In this document: positions 1 through 9,849 of the stretch, piece after piece
Position numbering within the stretch: the first letter of the stretch is position 1
Layout: each line of letters starts with the position of its first letter
Assembly (NCBI GenBank): GCA_022768945.1
Contig: JALEKY010000024.1
Coordinates: 1 to 64,000, forward strand
DNA length: 64,000 bases
Reading direction: 5' to 3'
Origin: Christensenellaceae bacterium
GTDB taxonomy: Bacteria > Bacillota > Clostridia > Christensenellales > Borkfalkiaceae
Notes under the pieces: generated by a model
Database searches by the model: none
Seen by the model: only the letters and a program-made list of their open reading frames with translations
Told to the model about the DNA's origin: nothing
Translations under genes and position numbers: made by a program

Positions 1-149
1 ATATTTATTGTTATGTCTATTGAAAAAACTGTTATACGGTCTTTCATAGCAAGCACCTATTTTTTAACATAGAAAAAGCCGAGCGATTAACCGCCCGGCT
101 GATTCTTCTTTTTGCCGTTCAAATCGACTTTTATGCCGAAAAAGTCGTT

Positions 150-198
150 AAAAAAGAATAATACGAACTCCAAATTGTTCTCGGTGTTCGTATTATTC
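150..198 (-). terminator. Rho-independent terminator of tRNA-Ser
   Basis: 13-bp perfect inverted repeat GAATAATACGAAC/GTTCGTATTATTC (156-168/186-198) followed on the minus strand by TTTTTT. Confidence 0.85.
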
Positions 199-203
199 CC
201 TTG

Positions 204-292
204 TGGCGGAAGCGGAGGGATTCGAACCCCCGTGGGCTTGCACCCAAACGGTTTTCAAGACCGCCTCGTTATGACCGCTTCGATACGCTTCC
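204..292 (-). tRNA. tRNA-Ser (anticodon UGA), 3' CCA encoded
   Basis: Reverse complement GGAAGCG...GTCTTGAAAACC...GGTTCGAATCC...CGCTTCCGCCA; 7-bp acceptor stem, long variable arm, TGA anticodon. Confidence 0.95.
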
Positions 293-516
293 GTGTTGTG
301 AATTTTTAGTTTTATTCGATTTTTGAAAATCTTTCAATATGTTTTGCGCTTCTTGTTTGAAATACTGCGAAATTTCAAACCATTGCAAGCAAGTTTGCAA
401 TTTCTCTTATTATAATATAAAGAGGTTTTTTTTGCAAGTGTTTCCGTTGTGTTTTTAATTAAAATGTGTTAAAATTTAGTTATCTGCACGGTAAATGCGT
501 TTTGGAGGAGTTGAAA

Positions 517-3483
517 ATGCTCTTTAATAAAAACAAGAAAATGTTAAAAGTCAAAGGCGTTTTGACATCGACCGAGAATGCGTGCGGCGGCGAAGTTTCC
601 GTCGCTCTGCAAGGCGACGACGGGCGGCCTTTCTTTTGCGAAGAAACCGTATCTGCGGTGACGGAGAAAGCCGAAAAACCTTGTTCGATTGAGAGTAAAA
701 TCGAGCCGTTAAATGATAATAAGTGCCGTAAAACGAGCATTATCGGCAATATTTGGCTGTATTCTGCGGCTCCGCTTATCGCCGTTGCTTTTTTCATTGC
801 GTTCGTTGCGTACTGCGGAATTTATCCGTTCGGTAACAGAATGATGGCAAGTTACGATATGCTTGCTCAGATTGTTCCTTATGCCGAACATTTCTTCGAC
901 GTGTTAGAGGGAAAATCGTCGCTGTTTTATTCGTTTTCGATTGCCGGCGGAGCGGACGTGTTCGGTACGCTTGCATACTGTATGGTAAGTCCGTTTTCGT
1001 TTTTGTTTTTCGTCATGGGCAGAGGGAACGTTGCTTATACGGTTCCGTATATTCTCGGCGCGAAGATAATCTGTATTTCACTTTCGGCAACGTATTTTAT
1101 AAAAAAGATGTTCCCGAAGATAAACAATTATCTTGTGCCCGTGCTTGCCGTGCTCTACACATACAGCGGGTATTTTCACGTTGCGAACACTTATATCAAC
1201 TGGCTTGATTTTATGATTTATCTGCCCTTAGCCGTATGGGGCTTCAGGGTATTCAGAAAAACCGGTAAATTTATCTGGTTTTCGGTTTTTCTCGCGTGCG
1301 ATATATACGCTTGCTTTTCTATTGCGTGCTTTTCAATGCTTATAATTTACCTTATTCTTTTTTTCTATGCGGCTATGTGTGTAAAAAAAGAGTACAGGCG
1401 AGATTCGATTACGAAAATATGTCTTAGTCTGATTTTAACCGTCGCGTTTGCCTTGCCGATAATAGTGCCTTCTTTTATGGCATACGTCTGTTCGGGGAGA
1501 AACACCGGTTTGTTTTCGAACTTAAGCAACAAGCTAAGCGCAGATCATCTTTATCATAAGTTTTCTTACGTGCTTTGCGACGCGGTTTTGTTTGTTTTAT
1601 CGCTGTTTTATCTGGTTTTTTGCGATAAAAGCAAGCCTTTTAATAAGTTTGTTTTCGTCGCGACGGCGCTTATCATGGCACCGGTTTGCATAGACGAAAT
1701 CTGCCTTCTTCTGAATGCCGGTTCGTATATGAGTTACGCGTTACGGTTCGGATTTTTAAACTCATGTCTCAAATTATATCTCGGCTGTCTTGCCGTGGAA
1801 AACGCCGGCGATTTAAAGGCTGAGGCTTTTAGAAAAACGGGCACGAAGAATAACATAATTTCGGCATTGGTTTGCGCGGTTGTTTTTTGCTGCTGCGGCG
1901 GTATATTGTACGTGATTGACGACGTTATTACGAACGGAAGCAAATCGTTCGTTTTCGGTTGGTCGTTTATGAAAGAGGGAACGCCTCTTTACGAGATGTT
2001 TAAAGAAGCCGATTTTTGCAGTAGTTTTTCCTCAAAGTTCGCGCATTCCATCGGCGGACTCGAAATTATTGCGTTTCTGTTTATAGTTTTCGGGTTAGGC
2101 GTAGCCATAATAGCTGTTTTAAACAGATATAAGATTATGAATTTGCGTATAGCTGCCGGGGCGATTGCCGTAATAAGCTTTATGCAAATAGGATTTGTAT
2201 GCTATCACACGGTTGCGGGAAACAGAAACACGATGATAACGTACGACCGAATAAACGTCGCTTTGGACGAGATAAAAAAAGAAGAGGACGATTTAACTCA
2301 GTTTAGAATAAAAGACTACGAAAATAAGGTTACGGCGGACGCTCCGTTTACTCTGCATTACAGGGCATACAGTGTATTTTCATCCGTTACGGACGATACG
2401 AACTTCGGAATAATGAGACTTTTCGGATATGACGGAAACGGTATAAATACAATAAAAACGCGTAAAGGAAACGTTTTTGCGGACGCGCTGATGGGGTATA
2501 AATACGCCTATTCTTCGGGAACCGTCACCCCGTCGTATTGGGAAGACTTTGCAAAGACTGACAATTTTAACGTATACAAAAACAAATACGTATTTCCTAC
2601 GGCTTTCTACGTTCCCGGGGGAGAACTTAACCTTTCGGAATGCAAAACCGACGCCGACAGATACGATACGTTATATAACTTTTTGGGCGGCGAGGGAAAA
2701 CTTACCGAACGTTTTAAACCGGACAAAATAACGTACAACGCCGAGGATAACACTTATTCGGTGAGAGTCCGAGCGAGAGGAACTAAAGGGGACAGGTTCG
2801 TTTCGATTTGTTTTCCGGAAGATATGAAAGTCGAGTATTGCACATCGAGTATGTTTGTGGAAAGCGAAAAGAAAACGCTTAACTCCGCATACAAATCGTC
2901 GTCTACGTATACTTCCGGCGGCATTGCGACGAGCACGTATACTTTCAGATGCTTAGACGAGCGTTTTAATGAGGAATTGATAATGAATTCCGTCGAGTAC
3001 GTGGTTATTAGCGAGGACAAAGTAAAGGAACTTTCGGAAATCGCTAATGCAAACGCTGCGGAAACCGTTTTCGGTTCGGATAACGTGACATGTAAATTCA
3101 ATTCTTCGAACGAGGGGTATCTCTTTCTGAATTACGTGAATATAAAGGGCTGGACGGCGACGGTAAACGGGCAAAAAACCGAGCTGCTTTCGGACGATTG
3201 CCTCAGTTTCCTTATAGCAAAAACGGGCGAGGGCGAGAACGAAGTAAAATTTACGTACAGCTCTCCGTACGTGCGTTATATCTTTATCGGATTGTTTGCG
3301 GGCGCGCTTCTCTCGATTGCCGTTTTCGAAGTGTTTAAACGTTACGAAATCGTAAAAGGTTGGCTTGCGAAGATTGCGGATATAGCCGCCGACGTTCTTG
3401 CCGTGTTCGTTTTGGGCTTCGGATTTTTATATCCCGCCGTATTGTTTTTGATAAAGTGCTTTAAGACGATATTCGGAATTTAA
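517..3483 (+). CDS. YfhO-family multi-pass membrane protein
   Basis: Long ORF with many TM segments and YfhO-like architecture (YPFGNRMMASYDMLAQIVPYAEHF...); GGAGGAG RBS supports the ATG at 517 rather than 466. Confidence 0.8.
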   Translation: MLFNKNKKMLKVKGVLTSTENACGGEVSVALQGDDGRPFFCEETVSAVTEKAEKPCSIESKIEPLNDNKCRKTSIIGNIWLYSAAPLIAVAFFIAFVAYCGIYPFGNRMMASYDMLAQIVPYAEHFFDVLEGKSSLFYSFSIAGGADVFGTLAYCMVSPFSFLFFVMGRGNVAYTVPYILGAKIICISLSATYFIKKMFPKINNYLVPVLAVLYTYSGYFHVANTYINWLDFMIYLPLAVWGFRVFRKTGKFIWFSVFLACDIYACFSIACFSMLIIYLILFFYAAMCVKKEYRRDSITKICLSLILTVAFALPIIVPSFMAYVCSGRNTGLFSNLSNKLSADHLYHKFSYVLCDAVLFVLSLFYLVFCDKSKPFNKFVFVATALIMAPVCIDEICLLLNAGSYMSYALRFGFLNSCLKLYLGCLAVENAGDLKAEAFRKTGTKNNIISALVCAVVFCCCGGILYVIDDVITNGSKSFVFGWSFMKEGTPLYEMFKEADFCSSFSSKFAHSIGGLEIIAFLFIVFGLGVAIIAVLNRYKIMNLRIAAGAIAVISFMQIGFVCYHTVAGNRNTMITYDRINVALDEIKKEEDDLTQFRIKDYENKVTADAPFTLHYRAYSVFSSVTDDTNFGIMRLFGYDGNGINTIKTRKGNVFADALMGYKYAYSSGTVTPSYWEDFAKTDNFNVYKNKYVFPTAFYVPGGELNLSECKTDADRYDTLYNFLGGEGKLTERFKPDKITYNAEDNTYSVRVRARGTKGDRFVSICFPEDMKVEYCTSSMFVESEKKTLNSAYKSSSTYTSGGIATSTYTFRCLDERFNEELIMNSVEYVVISEDKVKELSEIANANAAETVFGSDNVTCKFNSSNEGYLFLNYVNIKGWTATVNGQKTELLSDDCLSFLIAKTGEGENEVKFTYSSPYVRYIFIGLFAGALLSIAVFEVFKRYEIVKGWLAKIADIAADVLAVFVLGFGFLYPAVLFLIKCFKTIFGI

Positions 3484-3593
3484 AGACCGGTTAACTAAAA
3501 ACTCTTTGTCCGGTTCTTTAAGAATAACGATAAAAGTCGGGCGAGAAATTGGAACCGCCGTAAATCACGCAAAAACGAGCTTTTTTGTATAAT

Positions 3594-3642
3594 AAAAGAC
3601 CGACCGCTCGGTTTAAAATCATGCCGGGTTGTCGGTCTTTTT
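3594..3642 (+). terminator. Rho-independent terminator
   Basis: AAAAGACCGAC...GTCGGTCTTTTT. Confidence 0.75.
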
Positions 3643-3658
3643 CTGTTTAAGGTTATGT

Positions 3659-4156
3659 TTATTCTTCGGAAATAACAGAGTCGTCGCCTTCGAAAAGGAT
3701 AAAGTCGTTTTCGAAAGCTTTTTCTCTACCGCCGAAAGAAGAGAAAACTCTTCTTAAAAAATTAACCGAATATTTGTTGTTTTTAAGCGCGGCGGCGCAG
3801 AACTTTCCCTGAAATAGAGATACGATTTGCTTTACGGCAATATCCGAAACGCCGCTTCCGCGATAGTAACCGACAATAAAAAATTCCTGCAAACAAAAAT
3901 CGTTTTCGCCGTATGAGTACGGGGGAACGGTTACTACGGCAAATCCTATTACCCTTTCGTCATACAGAATTATAAGCGGTAAAATCGATTTGTCGCCCGA
4001 AAAGTAGGCGTCTGCGGCGTGATTGTCGAAATATCCGTTTTCGTCCACGTCCTGAAACTCGCCGCAATACAGCCCGAGTTCGTTGTGATATATATTAAGC
4101 AGATTTTTAAACAGCTCTTTGTCAGTTTGTTTTGCAACTCTTACAGATACTTCCAT
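3659..4156 (-). CDS. GNAT-like N-acetyltransferase
   Basis: GNAT-like strand/helix pattern (VRVAKQTDKELF...ERVIGFAVVTVPPY...LQEFFIVGYYRGSGVSDIAVKQIV). Confidence 0.65.
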   Translation of the reverse strand: MEVSVRVAKQTDKELFKNLLNIYHNELGLYCGEFQDVDENGYFDNHAADAYFSGDKSILPLIILYDERVIGFAVVTVPPYSYGENDFCLQEFFIVGYYRGSGVSDIAVKQIVSLFQGKFCAAALKNNKYSVNFLRRVFSSFGGREKAFENDFILFEGDDSVISEE

Positions 4157-4158
4157 TT

Positions 4159-4881
4159 TTACTCCAATATATTAGTGGTGATGAAATCCACGCCGAGCTC
4201 GGAGAGTTTTTCCGCGTCCGAAACTTTATCAACTGTCCAACAATTTACCGCTTTCCCGTGAGATTTAAGCCACTTTATGCCGTTTTCGTCGAGAGCGGTA
4301 AACAGAATGTCAAGATCGAGATTGTATGTTAAAAGAAGATCCTTCGTTTGTTCGTCGAGCGTGTCCGAGAGCAGCATTGCGGTCTGAGAAGGGAGGATTT
4401 TTCTCAAAGCGATTAAGTCTGACGGAATAAAACTGATAAACGTAGTGTTTTCCAGCTGCCCCGCGTTTTTAACGATTTCTATTATTTCTTCAATTTCTTT
4501 CGCGACAAATTCGTCTTTCAGTTCGAGTACGGAATGCTTGCCGTAGCGGTGGCAGATTGAAACGTAATCGGCAAGAGTGGGGACTCTCAAATCGTTTCTT
4601 ACGCCTGTACCTTTCTCGGTATCGAAAAGGCGAACGGATAAAACTTCCTCGTAAGTGTGAGCGGTTACTTTGCAATCGACGCCGGAAACGCGCAAGGTGT
4701 TGTCGTCGTGAATGCAAACGTATTTGCCGTCGATAGTGCGGTGAACGTCTGTTTCTATGCCGTAGTAGCTGCGGTTTGCCGCCGCGACGAAAGCCGCTAC
4801 AGTGTTTTCCGTTTCCACGCCCGAAAGCCCTCTGTGAGCTACCATACGAACGCCTTTTTTGTCGAATGTTTCAAGTTTCAC
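4159..4881 (-). CDS. Glycerophosphodiester phosphodiesterase family protein
   Basis: MVAHRGLSGVETENTVAAFVAA...GIETDVHRTIDGKYVCIHDD GDPD motif; GTG start at 4881 with GGAG RBS. Confidence 0.85.
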   Translation of the reverse strand: MKLETFDKKGVRMVAHRGLSGVETENTVAAFVAAANRSYYGIETDVHRTIDGKYVCIHDDNTLRVSGVDCKVTAHTYEEVLSVRLFDTEKGTGVRNDLRVPTLADYVSICHRYGKHSVLELKDEFVAKEIEEIIEIVKNAGQLENTTFISFIPSDLIALRKILPSQTAMLLSDTLDEQTKDLLLTYNLDLDILFTALDENGIKWLKSHGKAVNCWTVDKVSDAEKLSELGVDFITTNILE

Positions 4882-5408
4882 TGTTTTTTCTCCTTTAAAC
4901 CGTCCTCGTTTTCGAGCTTGGCTCCGCAATTCGGGCATTTTAACGTCCCTGCGGAAAGATTTAAAATTTTAGCGCCGCAATAAGAACATACGAAATCTCT
5001 CGTTGCGGTTTTTTCTTTTTTCAGCGGAACGTTTTCGTTGAGCGTAAGGTTGTTTCCGTCGAATTTATATCCGGTAATCCAGTCGCGCTCTATTGCCGTG
5101 CGTATGGTGCGGTTTACGAAATCCCTGCCTATGTGAGTGGCTTCCGCTATCTCGCCTGCGTTGTAGTAGTGTTGTTTTTCAATCATTTTGACTATACGGT
5201 GATACTTGCTTACTTTGCCGAATTGCATCCAGTAAAATGTAACGCCGTAAAATCCGTGAACGACGAAAACGATTCCGAGTATTCCCATCCAAAGGAAGCC
5301 TTTGAGCCCGAACCCGAGAATTATCATTAAAATTCCCGCGGGGAGAGATATTGATACGAGTATGCTGACAATCAGCCAGATAACTTTGTTTGTAAGCGTT
5401 TTTTTCAT
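4878..5408 (-). CDS. Membrane protein with winged-helix-like segment and C-terminal zinc ribbon
   Basis: Two TM segments, IGRDFVNRTIRTAIERDWI helix-turn-helix-like segment, CSYCGAKI...CPNCGAKL zinc ribbon. Confidence 0.6.
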   Translation of the reverse strand: MKKTLTNKVIWLIVSILVSISLPAGILMIILGFGLKGFLWMGILGIVFVVHGFYGVTFYWMQFGKVSKYHRIVKMIEKQHYYNAGEIAEATHIGRDFVNRTIRTAIERDWITGYKFDGNNLTLNENVPLKKEKTATRDFVCSYCGAKILNLSAGTLKCPNCGAKLENEDGLKEKKQ

Positions 5409-5571
5409 TGTTTTATGCTCTTAGATTATTTATTTTTGTTTGATAATGTGCGTTTTAGGCGTTTTTTGTTATGCTATTGTTTGAGAAGAAGTCGCCGCGA
5501 CGCTTGGTTTGCCGCGGCGATTAGGTTGCCGTGATGTGTAGCTTGCCGGGCGGCTTAAGTTTTACGGGTGT

Positions 5572-7332
5572 TTAGTTTGTCGCGCGGCTTTGTGCCGAGC
5601 CGCCGTTAACGGGGTCCGTCGCCGTCCCTTCGAAAAGAAGAGAAATTTTTATCGTTGTGCCGTCGCTCTCGGTTCCGAACGTTTTTTCGGAGGTGACCGA
5701 ACGTATTTCGTTACCGACAATCGTTATGTTTCCGTTTACGAATGCGCCCGAAAAATCCGAGCCGTAATTCGTTACGTCGAACGGCGTGCCTTTTATGTGG
5801 TTTCTCGTTACAACAAGTTCCGCAACGTCTCCGAGTTTAAAATCGGAAAGCATCATATAGGTAACCGCTACGGTAAGTTGAGCGTCCGACGGGATAGAAG
5901 AAAGCGAGCCGTAGCTAAGGGGCGTTTCGTTAAGCTTTTCGATGAGCGCGGGAATTTTAAGATTTTTCATTTCCGCATAGGCTTGTTTTTTTGCTTCCGC
6001 GTCGAACGAAAGACCTTCCGCGTCACAAAGGAGTTTGAACTCGTCTATGTACGAATTAACCTTTTCGTCAACGTTCACGTCGCCTATAAAACCGAGCGTT
6101 TTCGCCATATCGATAATGTCTTGCAACGTCATGTTGTCGAAAGATATCGACGGCGTACCCGAGCCGCTGCCGTTTAGAGATTTCTGAAGTTCGTCGTAAG
6201 CTTGCTTTACGTTCGGATAAATTGCCTGACCGAGCGTCTTATCTTTGTTTTCGTTTAATCGGTTGCTGATTTCTTTCAGATATTTTGATATCGAAACGTT
6301 GAAGTTCAGTCCGTTTTCGGTTTTAGTGAGATTGTTTTTAAAGAAGTTATAAACGGAAAGCTGAGTCTGCAGAGAAGCTTCTTCTTCCGAACCGTCTGTC
6401 GAAGATTTCGAAAGAAGAGCTTTTATTGTAGAAACGGCAGTCTTGGAAATGCCGTTTTCCTCTACGAGATTGCCGTCTTTCTGTTTGTAGACTTTAATTT
6501 CGTCGTTTTCCGCTTTGAAATAATAGTGAACTATATTCAGCGTAACGCCGTCGTCGTTTTGTTCGTTAACCTTTATTTCGGCAAGTCCGACCGATTGGTT
6601 TACGGAAACGAAGTATAAATTCGTAAGATTCGTTTTATGGTCCTTTACGGTTATTTCGAAAGTGAAGTCTTCGAATTCGGTATTCTGAATGGCGTTCCAT
6701 AAAAGCTCGTTGTTTTCGTCGTCGAGCCCGTCAACGTTATCCGAGTAAATAAACTGAGCGACGAGAATAAGCTCTCCGTTTATGGTATTTTGCTTTGTTA
6801 TATGAGGAATGACGTATTCGGCGTCTTTGGAAACCGTCGTTCCGTTTTCGTTAACCCAGCCGGAGAATTTATAGCCTTTTCCGGGAGTGGCTACAAAAAC
6901 AACTTCGTCGCCTTCGGTAACTCTTTTCGTCGTTCCGGAAGCGCTGTCTTTTATTGCTGCCGTGCCTCTGTTTTGAAAGTACTTTTTAACGCCGGTGGTA
7001 ACTCTGTATTCCTTTGAAAGGTCAAACCAGTTTGCAAACAACGTTATGTTTTTGGTAACGGGCGTCGAAAAATCGAATTCCGTGCCGAGATAGAACCAGG
7101 CGTTGAATTTGTATCCGTCCGTTTCGGGTGTTTTTGGCGGCTTTACGGTTTCGCCCTCCGTTACCTTTTTCGTTTTGACTGTATTATTTTTGTCGGCATA
7201 ATCGAACGTGACCGTGTACGTTGCTTTTTCGCTTGCTTCGGGAACGTCGTTCGTGCACGAGTACAGACCGAAAAGCACGCATAAAGCCGCCGAGAATGCA
7301 ATCAGACGGTTAAAAACGGTTGCGTGTTTCAT
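5572..7332 (-). CDS. Lipoprotein with InlB/Listeria-Bacteroides-type repeats
   Basis: Lipobox-like LYSCTND; repeat VTFDYADKNN...EGETVKPPKTPETDGYKFNAWF...FANW. Confidence 0.7.
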   Translation of the reverse strand: MKHATVFNRLIAFSAALCVLFGLYSCTNDVPEASEKATYTVTFDYADKNNTVKTKKVTEGETVKPPKTPETDGYKFNAWFYLGTEFDFSTPVTKNITLFANWFDLSKEYRVTTGVKKYFQNRGTAAIKDSASGTTKRVTEGDEVVFVATPGKGYKFSGWVNENGTTVSKDAEYVIPHITKQNTINGELILVAQFIYSDNVDGLDDENNELLWNAIQNTEFEDFTFEITVKDHKTNLTNLYFVSVNQSVGLAEIKVNEQNDDGVTLNIVHYYFKAENDEIKVYKQKDGNLVEENGISKTAVSTIKALLSKSSTDGSEEEASLQTQLSVYNFFKNNLTKTENGLNFNVSISKYLKEISNRLNENKDKTLGQAIYPNVKQAYDELQKSLNGSGSGTPSISFDNMTLQDIIDMAKTLGFIGDVNVDEKVNSYIDEFKLLCDAEGLSFDAEAKKQAYAEMKNLKIPALIEKLNETPLSYGSLSSIPSDAQLTVAVTYMMLSDFKLGDVAELVVTRNHIKGTPFDVTNYGSDFSGAFVNGNITIVGNEIRSVTSEKTFGTESDGTTIKISLLFEGTATDPVNGGSAQSRATN

Positions 7333-7464
7333 TTTTTACCTCCGTAAAAATGCTTTATAAAATATAGATTCTTATTTTATTAGAATTATAGCATTTAGGC
7401 GAGGGTTTTGTCAATAAATTAACCTTAAATCGCATACCTCTCGGCTCGTTCCGGAAAAAAATTT

Positions 7465-7603
7465 CAAAAAACAAAGACCCGCAGTCGAGATTATCGAAGC
7501 AAGTCTTTGTTTTAAGGAATATATAAAGAAGTAGGGGCAAATTCGGTAACGCGCCGTAAACGCGTTTTTGTAATCGTCGGTTCGTTTCGTCCTTCCCGAT
7601 TAC
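7465..7603 (-). ncRNA. Putative small structured RNA (unclassified)
   Basis: Minus-strand extended -10 TGCTATAAT (-10 hexamer 7610-7615), then hairpins GTAATCG/CGATTAC and AACGCG/CGCGTT, then an 11-bp stem AAAACAAAGAC/GTCTTTGTTTT with U-tract; no plausible ORF. Confidence 0.4.
7468..7513 (-). terminator. Terminator-like hairpin, 3' end of putative ncRNA
   Basis: AAAACAAAGAC (7468-7478)/GTCTTTGTTTT (7503-7513), minus-strand T-run. Confidence 0.6.
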
Positions 7604-7635
7604 GCGATTATTATAGCAGACGAATTTTAATTTTT

Positions 7636-7695
7636 TATAAACTTTCGATTAAATTTATATAAACTTTCAATTAAAAATTTGTTAACTTTTTAGGT
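7636..7695. repeat. Three-copy AACTTT iteron array, 22-bp period
   Basis: TATAAACTTTCGATTAAA (7636) and TATAAACTTTCAATTAAA (7658) differ at 1 of 18 positions; degenerate third copy GTTAACTTTTTAGG; AACTTT at 7640, 7662 and 7684. Confidence 0.7.
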
Positions 7696-7772
7696 TTAAT
7701 TCGCTTTCGTCCGCAAATAGCGTTGAAAAAAAAATCCATTGATGTTATAATGTAATCGTATTATAATATTTT

Positions 7773-8501
7773 GTGGAGAAAAGTTGTTTGAAGATTTTTG
7801 CTATAAGCGATTTACATCTTTGCACGAGCGGAGAAAAGCCTATGGATATTTTCGGTGCTCGCTGGCAAAATTACGTCGAAAAAATTCGGGAAGATTGGCT
7901 GAATAAAGTCACTGAGGAAGACGTGGTTCTTATTGCCGGCGACATAAGCTGGGCGATGGGACTTGACGACGCCGAAAAAGACATCAGGGCAACTCTTTAC
8001 GACCTTCCGGGCAAAAAAGTTATGATAAGAGGAAATCACGATTACTGGTGGAGCGGAATAGGAAAAATAAGAGACAGAATGCCCGAAAACGATAATTTCT
8101 TTTTCTTGCAGAACGACTGCGTGCGGCTTGGAAGCGTAATTTTGTGCGGTTCGCGCGGGTGGGCGGTCGAAGGCAGCCCCGATTTCAAAGAGCAGGACAG
8201 AAAAATTTACCTAAGAGAAGCGGAAAGGCTCAAGCTCGCTTTTTCAAAGGTCGAAAAAGAAAGAAAAGACGGGGACGAGGTGATTTGTCTTATACACTAT
8301 CCTCCTTTTAACGTCAGGCGAGAGAATTCGTTGTTTACGGATATTTTCGAAAAGTTTTCGGTAGACAAAGTAGTGTACGGTCATTTACACGGAAAAGAGA
8401 GCAGAACGGACTTGCTTCTTGAAAAGAACGGGATAAAATATTATCTTACTTCTTGCGATCAGGTGGATAACAAACTTCAGCTGATTTCGGAAAAGGACTG
8501 A
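7773..8501 (+). CDS. Metallophosphoesterase
   Basis: FAISDLHL...VLIAGDISWAMG...IRGNHDYWW...YGHLHGKES motifs; true start may be the TTG at 7788. Confidence 0.85.
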   Translation: MEKSCLKIFAISDLHLCTSGEKPMDIFGARWQNYVEKIREDWLNKVTEEDVVLIAGDISWAMGLDDAEKDIRATLYDLPGKKVMIRGNHDYWWSGIGKIRDRMPENDNFFFLQNDCVRLGSVILCGSRGWAVEGSPDFKEQDRKIYLREAERLKLAFSKVEKERKDGDEVICLIHYPPFNVRRENSLFTDIFEKFSVDKVVYGHLHGKESRTDLLLEKNGIKYYLTSCDQVDNKLQLISEKD

Positions 8502-8552
8502 AAGGTTTTGCGTTAAGCGAAAGTTTATAAACAAACAAAGGAGAAGCGAAAA

Positions 8553-9764
8553 ATGGAAAACAATTCGGATATGGCGGAAATAAAAGAGCCGTCTTTTAAT
8601 CAGAAAGCTCGCGCTTACTTCAAGAACTTGCCGAAAAGATATTTTATCGACGCGTTCACGGGTATGGCGCAAGGGCTTTTCGTTACCCTCATCGCGGGTA
8701 CGATTGTCAAGAAAATAGGCGATATAATAGGCGATAACGCCGTAGGCAGAATATTCGTTCTGCTCGGGCAGATAGCGAGCATTCTGATGGGCGCGGGCAT
8801 AGGCGCGGGCATAGCAAGCTATCTTAAAGCCCCCAGACTCGTCGTGTTTTCCGCGATAGTCGCCGGGTTTCTCGGCGCGTATGCGGAGCAGGCTCTCGGC
8901 GCAAAAATAACTTATTCTTCAATTTACGTCGGAATGGACGGAAATATTTCCGTAATAACCGCAACGCTCGCAAAAGGCTTGCCCGGCAATCCGATAAGCG
9001 CGTACGTATGCTCGCTTATGGCTGTGGAAATAGGAACGCTCGTTCAGGGGAAAACAAAACTCGATATTCTTTTAGTCCCTCTTACGTGTACGCTTACGTC
9101 GTTTGTCGGTTGTTTTGTGTCTATACCGTTTATATACCTTGTAAGTCTTTTGAGTAAGGGGATAGCCGTTTCAACGGGCGCGGTTCCTTTCGTTATGGGC
9201 GTGGTGATTGCCGTTGTGATGGGCGTGCTTCTTACGATGCCTACTTCGTCCGCCGCAATATGGGTTGCGATAGCAACGCCGATTATAAACGGAGGAGCTG
9301 CTTCGGAAGCGGAACTGTACAATATTTATCTTGCGGGCGGAGCGGCTGTCGTAGGGTGTTCGTGCCATATGATAGGTTTTGCCGTAATGTCGCTAAAAGA
9401 AAATGGCGTTGGCGGTTTGATTTCGCAAGGGCTCGGAACGAGCATGTTGCAGATACCGAACATTATGAAAAAACCGATTCTGCTTCTCCCGCCGGTTATT
9501 TCTTCGGCAATCTGCGGTCCGCTTTCCACGTGCGTTTTTAAACTGCTCTGCAACGCTTCGGGCGGCGGTATGGGTACGAGCGGACTCGTGGGCGTATTCG
9601 GCGTGATAGCCGAAGAGTGCGCCTCTATGCAAAACCCTGTTACGATGTGGCTCGGAATTGTGCTTTTAATGTTCGTTCTGCCTGCGGTTTTGAACCTTTT
9701 GATGTCCGAATTTATGCGAAAAAAGGGACTTATCAAAGAAAACGACCTGAAACTCGATTTGTAA
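8553..9764 (+). CDS. PTS EIIC-like (PTS_EIIC_2-type) membrane transporter
   Basis: FIDAFTGMAQGLFVTLIAGTIVKKIG...GAGIGAGIASYLKAPRLVVFSA...GGGMGTSGLVG. Confidence 0.7.
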   Translation: MENNSDMAEIKEPSFNQKARAYFKNLPKRYFIDAFTGMAQGLFVTLIAGTIVKKIGDIIGDNAVGRIFVLLGQIASILMGAGIGAGIASYLKAPRLVVFSAIVAGFLGAYAEQALGAKITYSSIYVGMDGNISVITATLAKGLPGNPISAYVCSLMAVEIGTLVQGKTKLDILLVPLTCTLTSFVGCFVSIPFIYLVSLLSKGIAVSTGAVPFVMGVVIAVVMGVLLTMPTSSAAIWVAIATPIINGGAASEAELYNIYLAGGAAVVGCSCHMIGFAVMSLKENGVGGLISQGLGTSMLQIPNIMKKPILLLPPVISSAICGPLSTCVFKLLCNASGGGMGTSGLVGVFGVIAEECASMQNPVTMWLGIVLLMFVLPAVLNLLMSEFMRKKGLIKENDLKLDL

Positions 9765-9814
9765 TGTCAGACGCGCGTTTTAACTGAAAACATAATATTT
9801 TCATAAACATAAAG

Positions 9815-9849
9815 CCCTCCGAATATACTGTTGTATCGGAGGGTTTTTT
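9815..9849 (+). terminator. Terminator of the EIIC-like gene; its 3' arm contains the yabP Shine-Dalgarno
   Basis: CCCTCCGA...TCGGAGGG followed by TTTTTT, immediately before the yabP ATG at 9850. Confidence 0.8.

Noticed and set aside
112-309. 65-aa plus-strand ORF
   Set aside because: Runs antisense through tRNA-Ser and its terminator; no RBS.
4019-4332. Small plus-strand ORFs (4019-4261, 4132-4332)
   Set aside because: Antisense to GNAT/GDPD genes, no start signals.
7355-7540. 61-aa minus-strand ORF
   Set aside because: Lies over the terminator hairpin and downstream promoter; no RBS or conserved motif.
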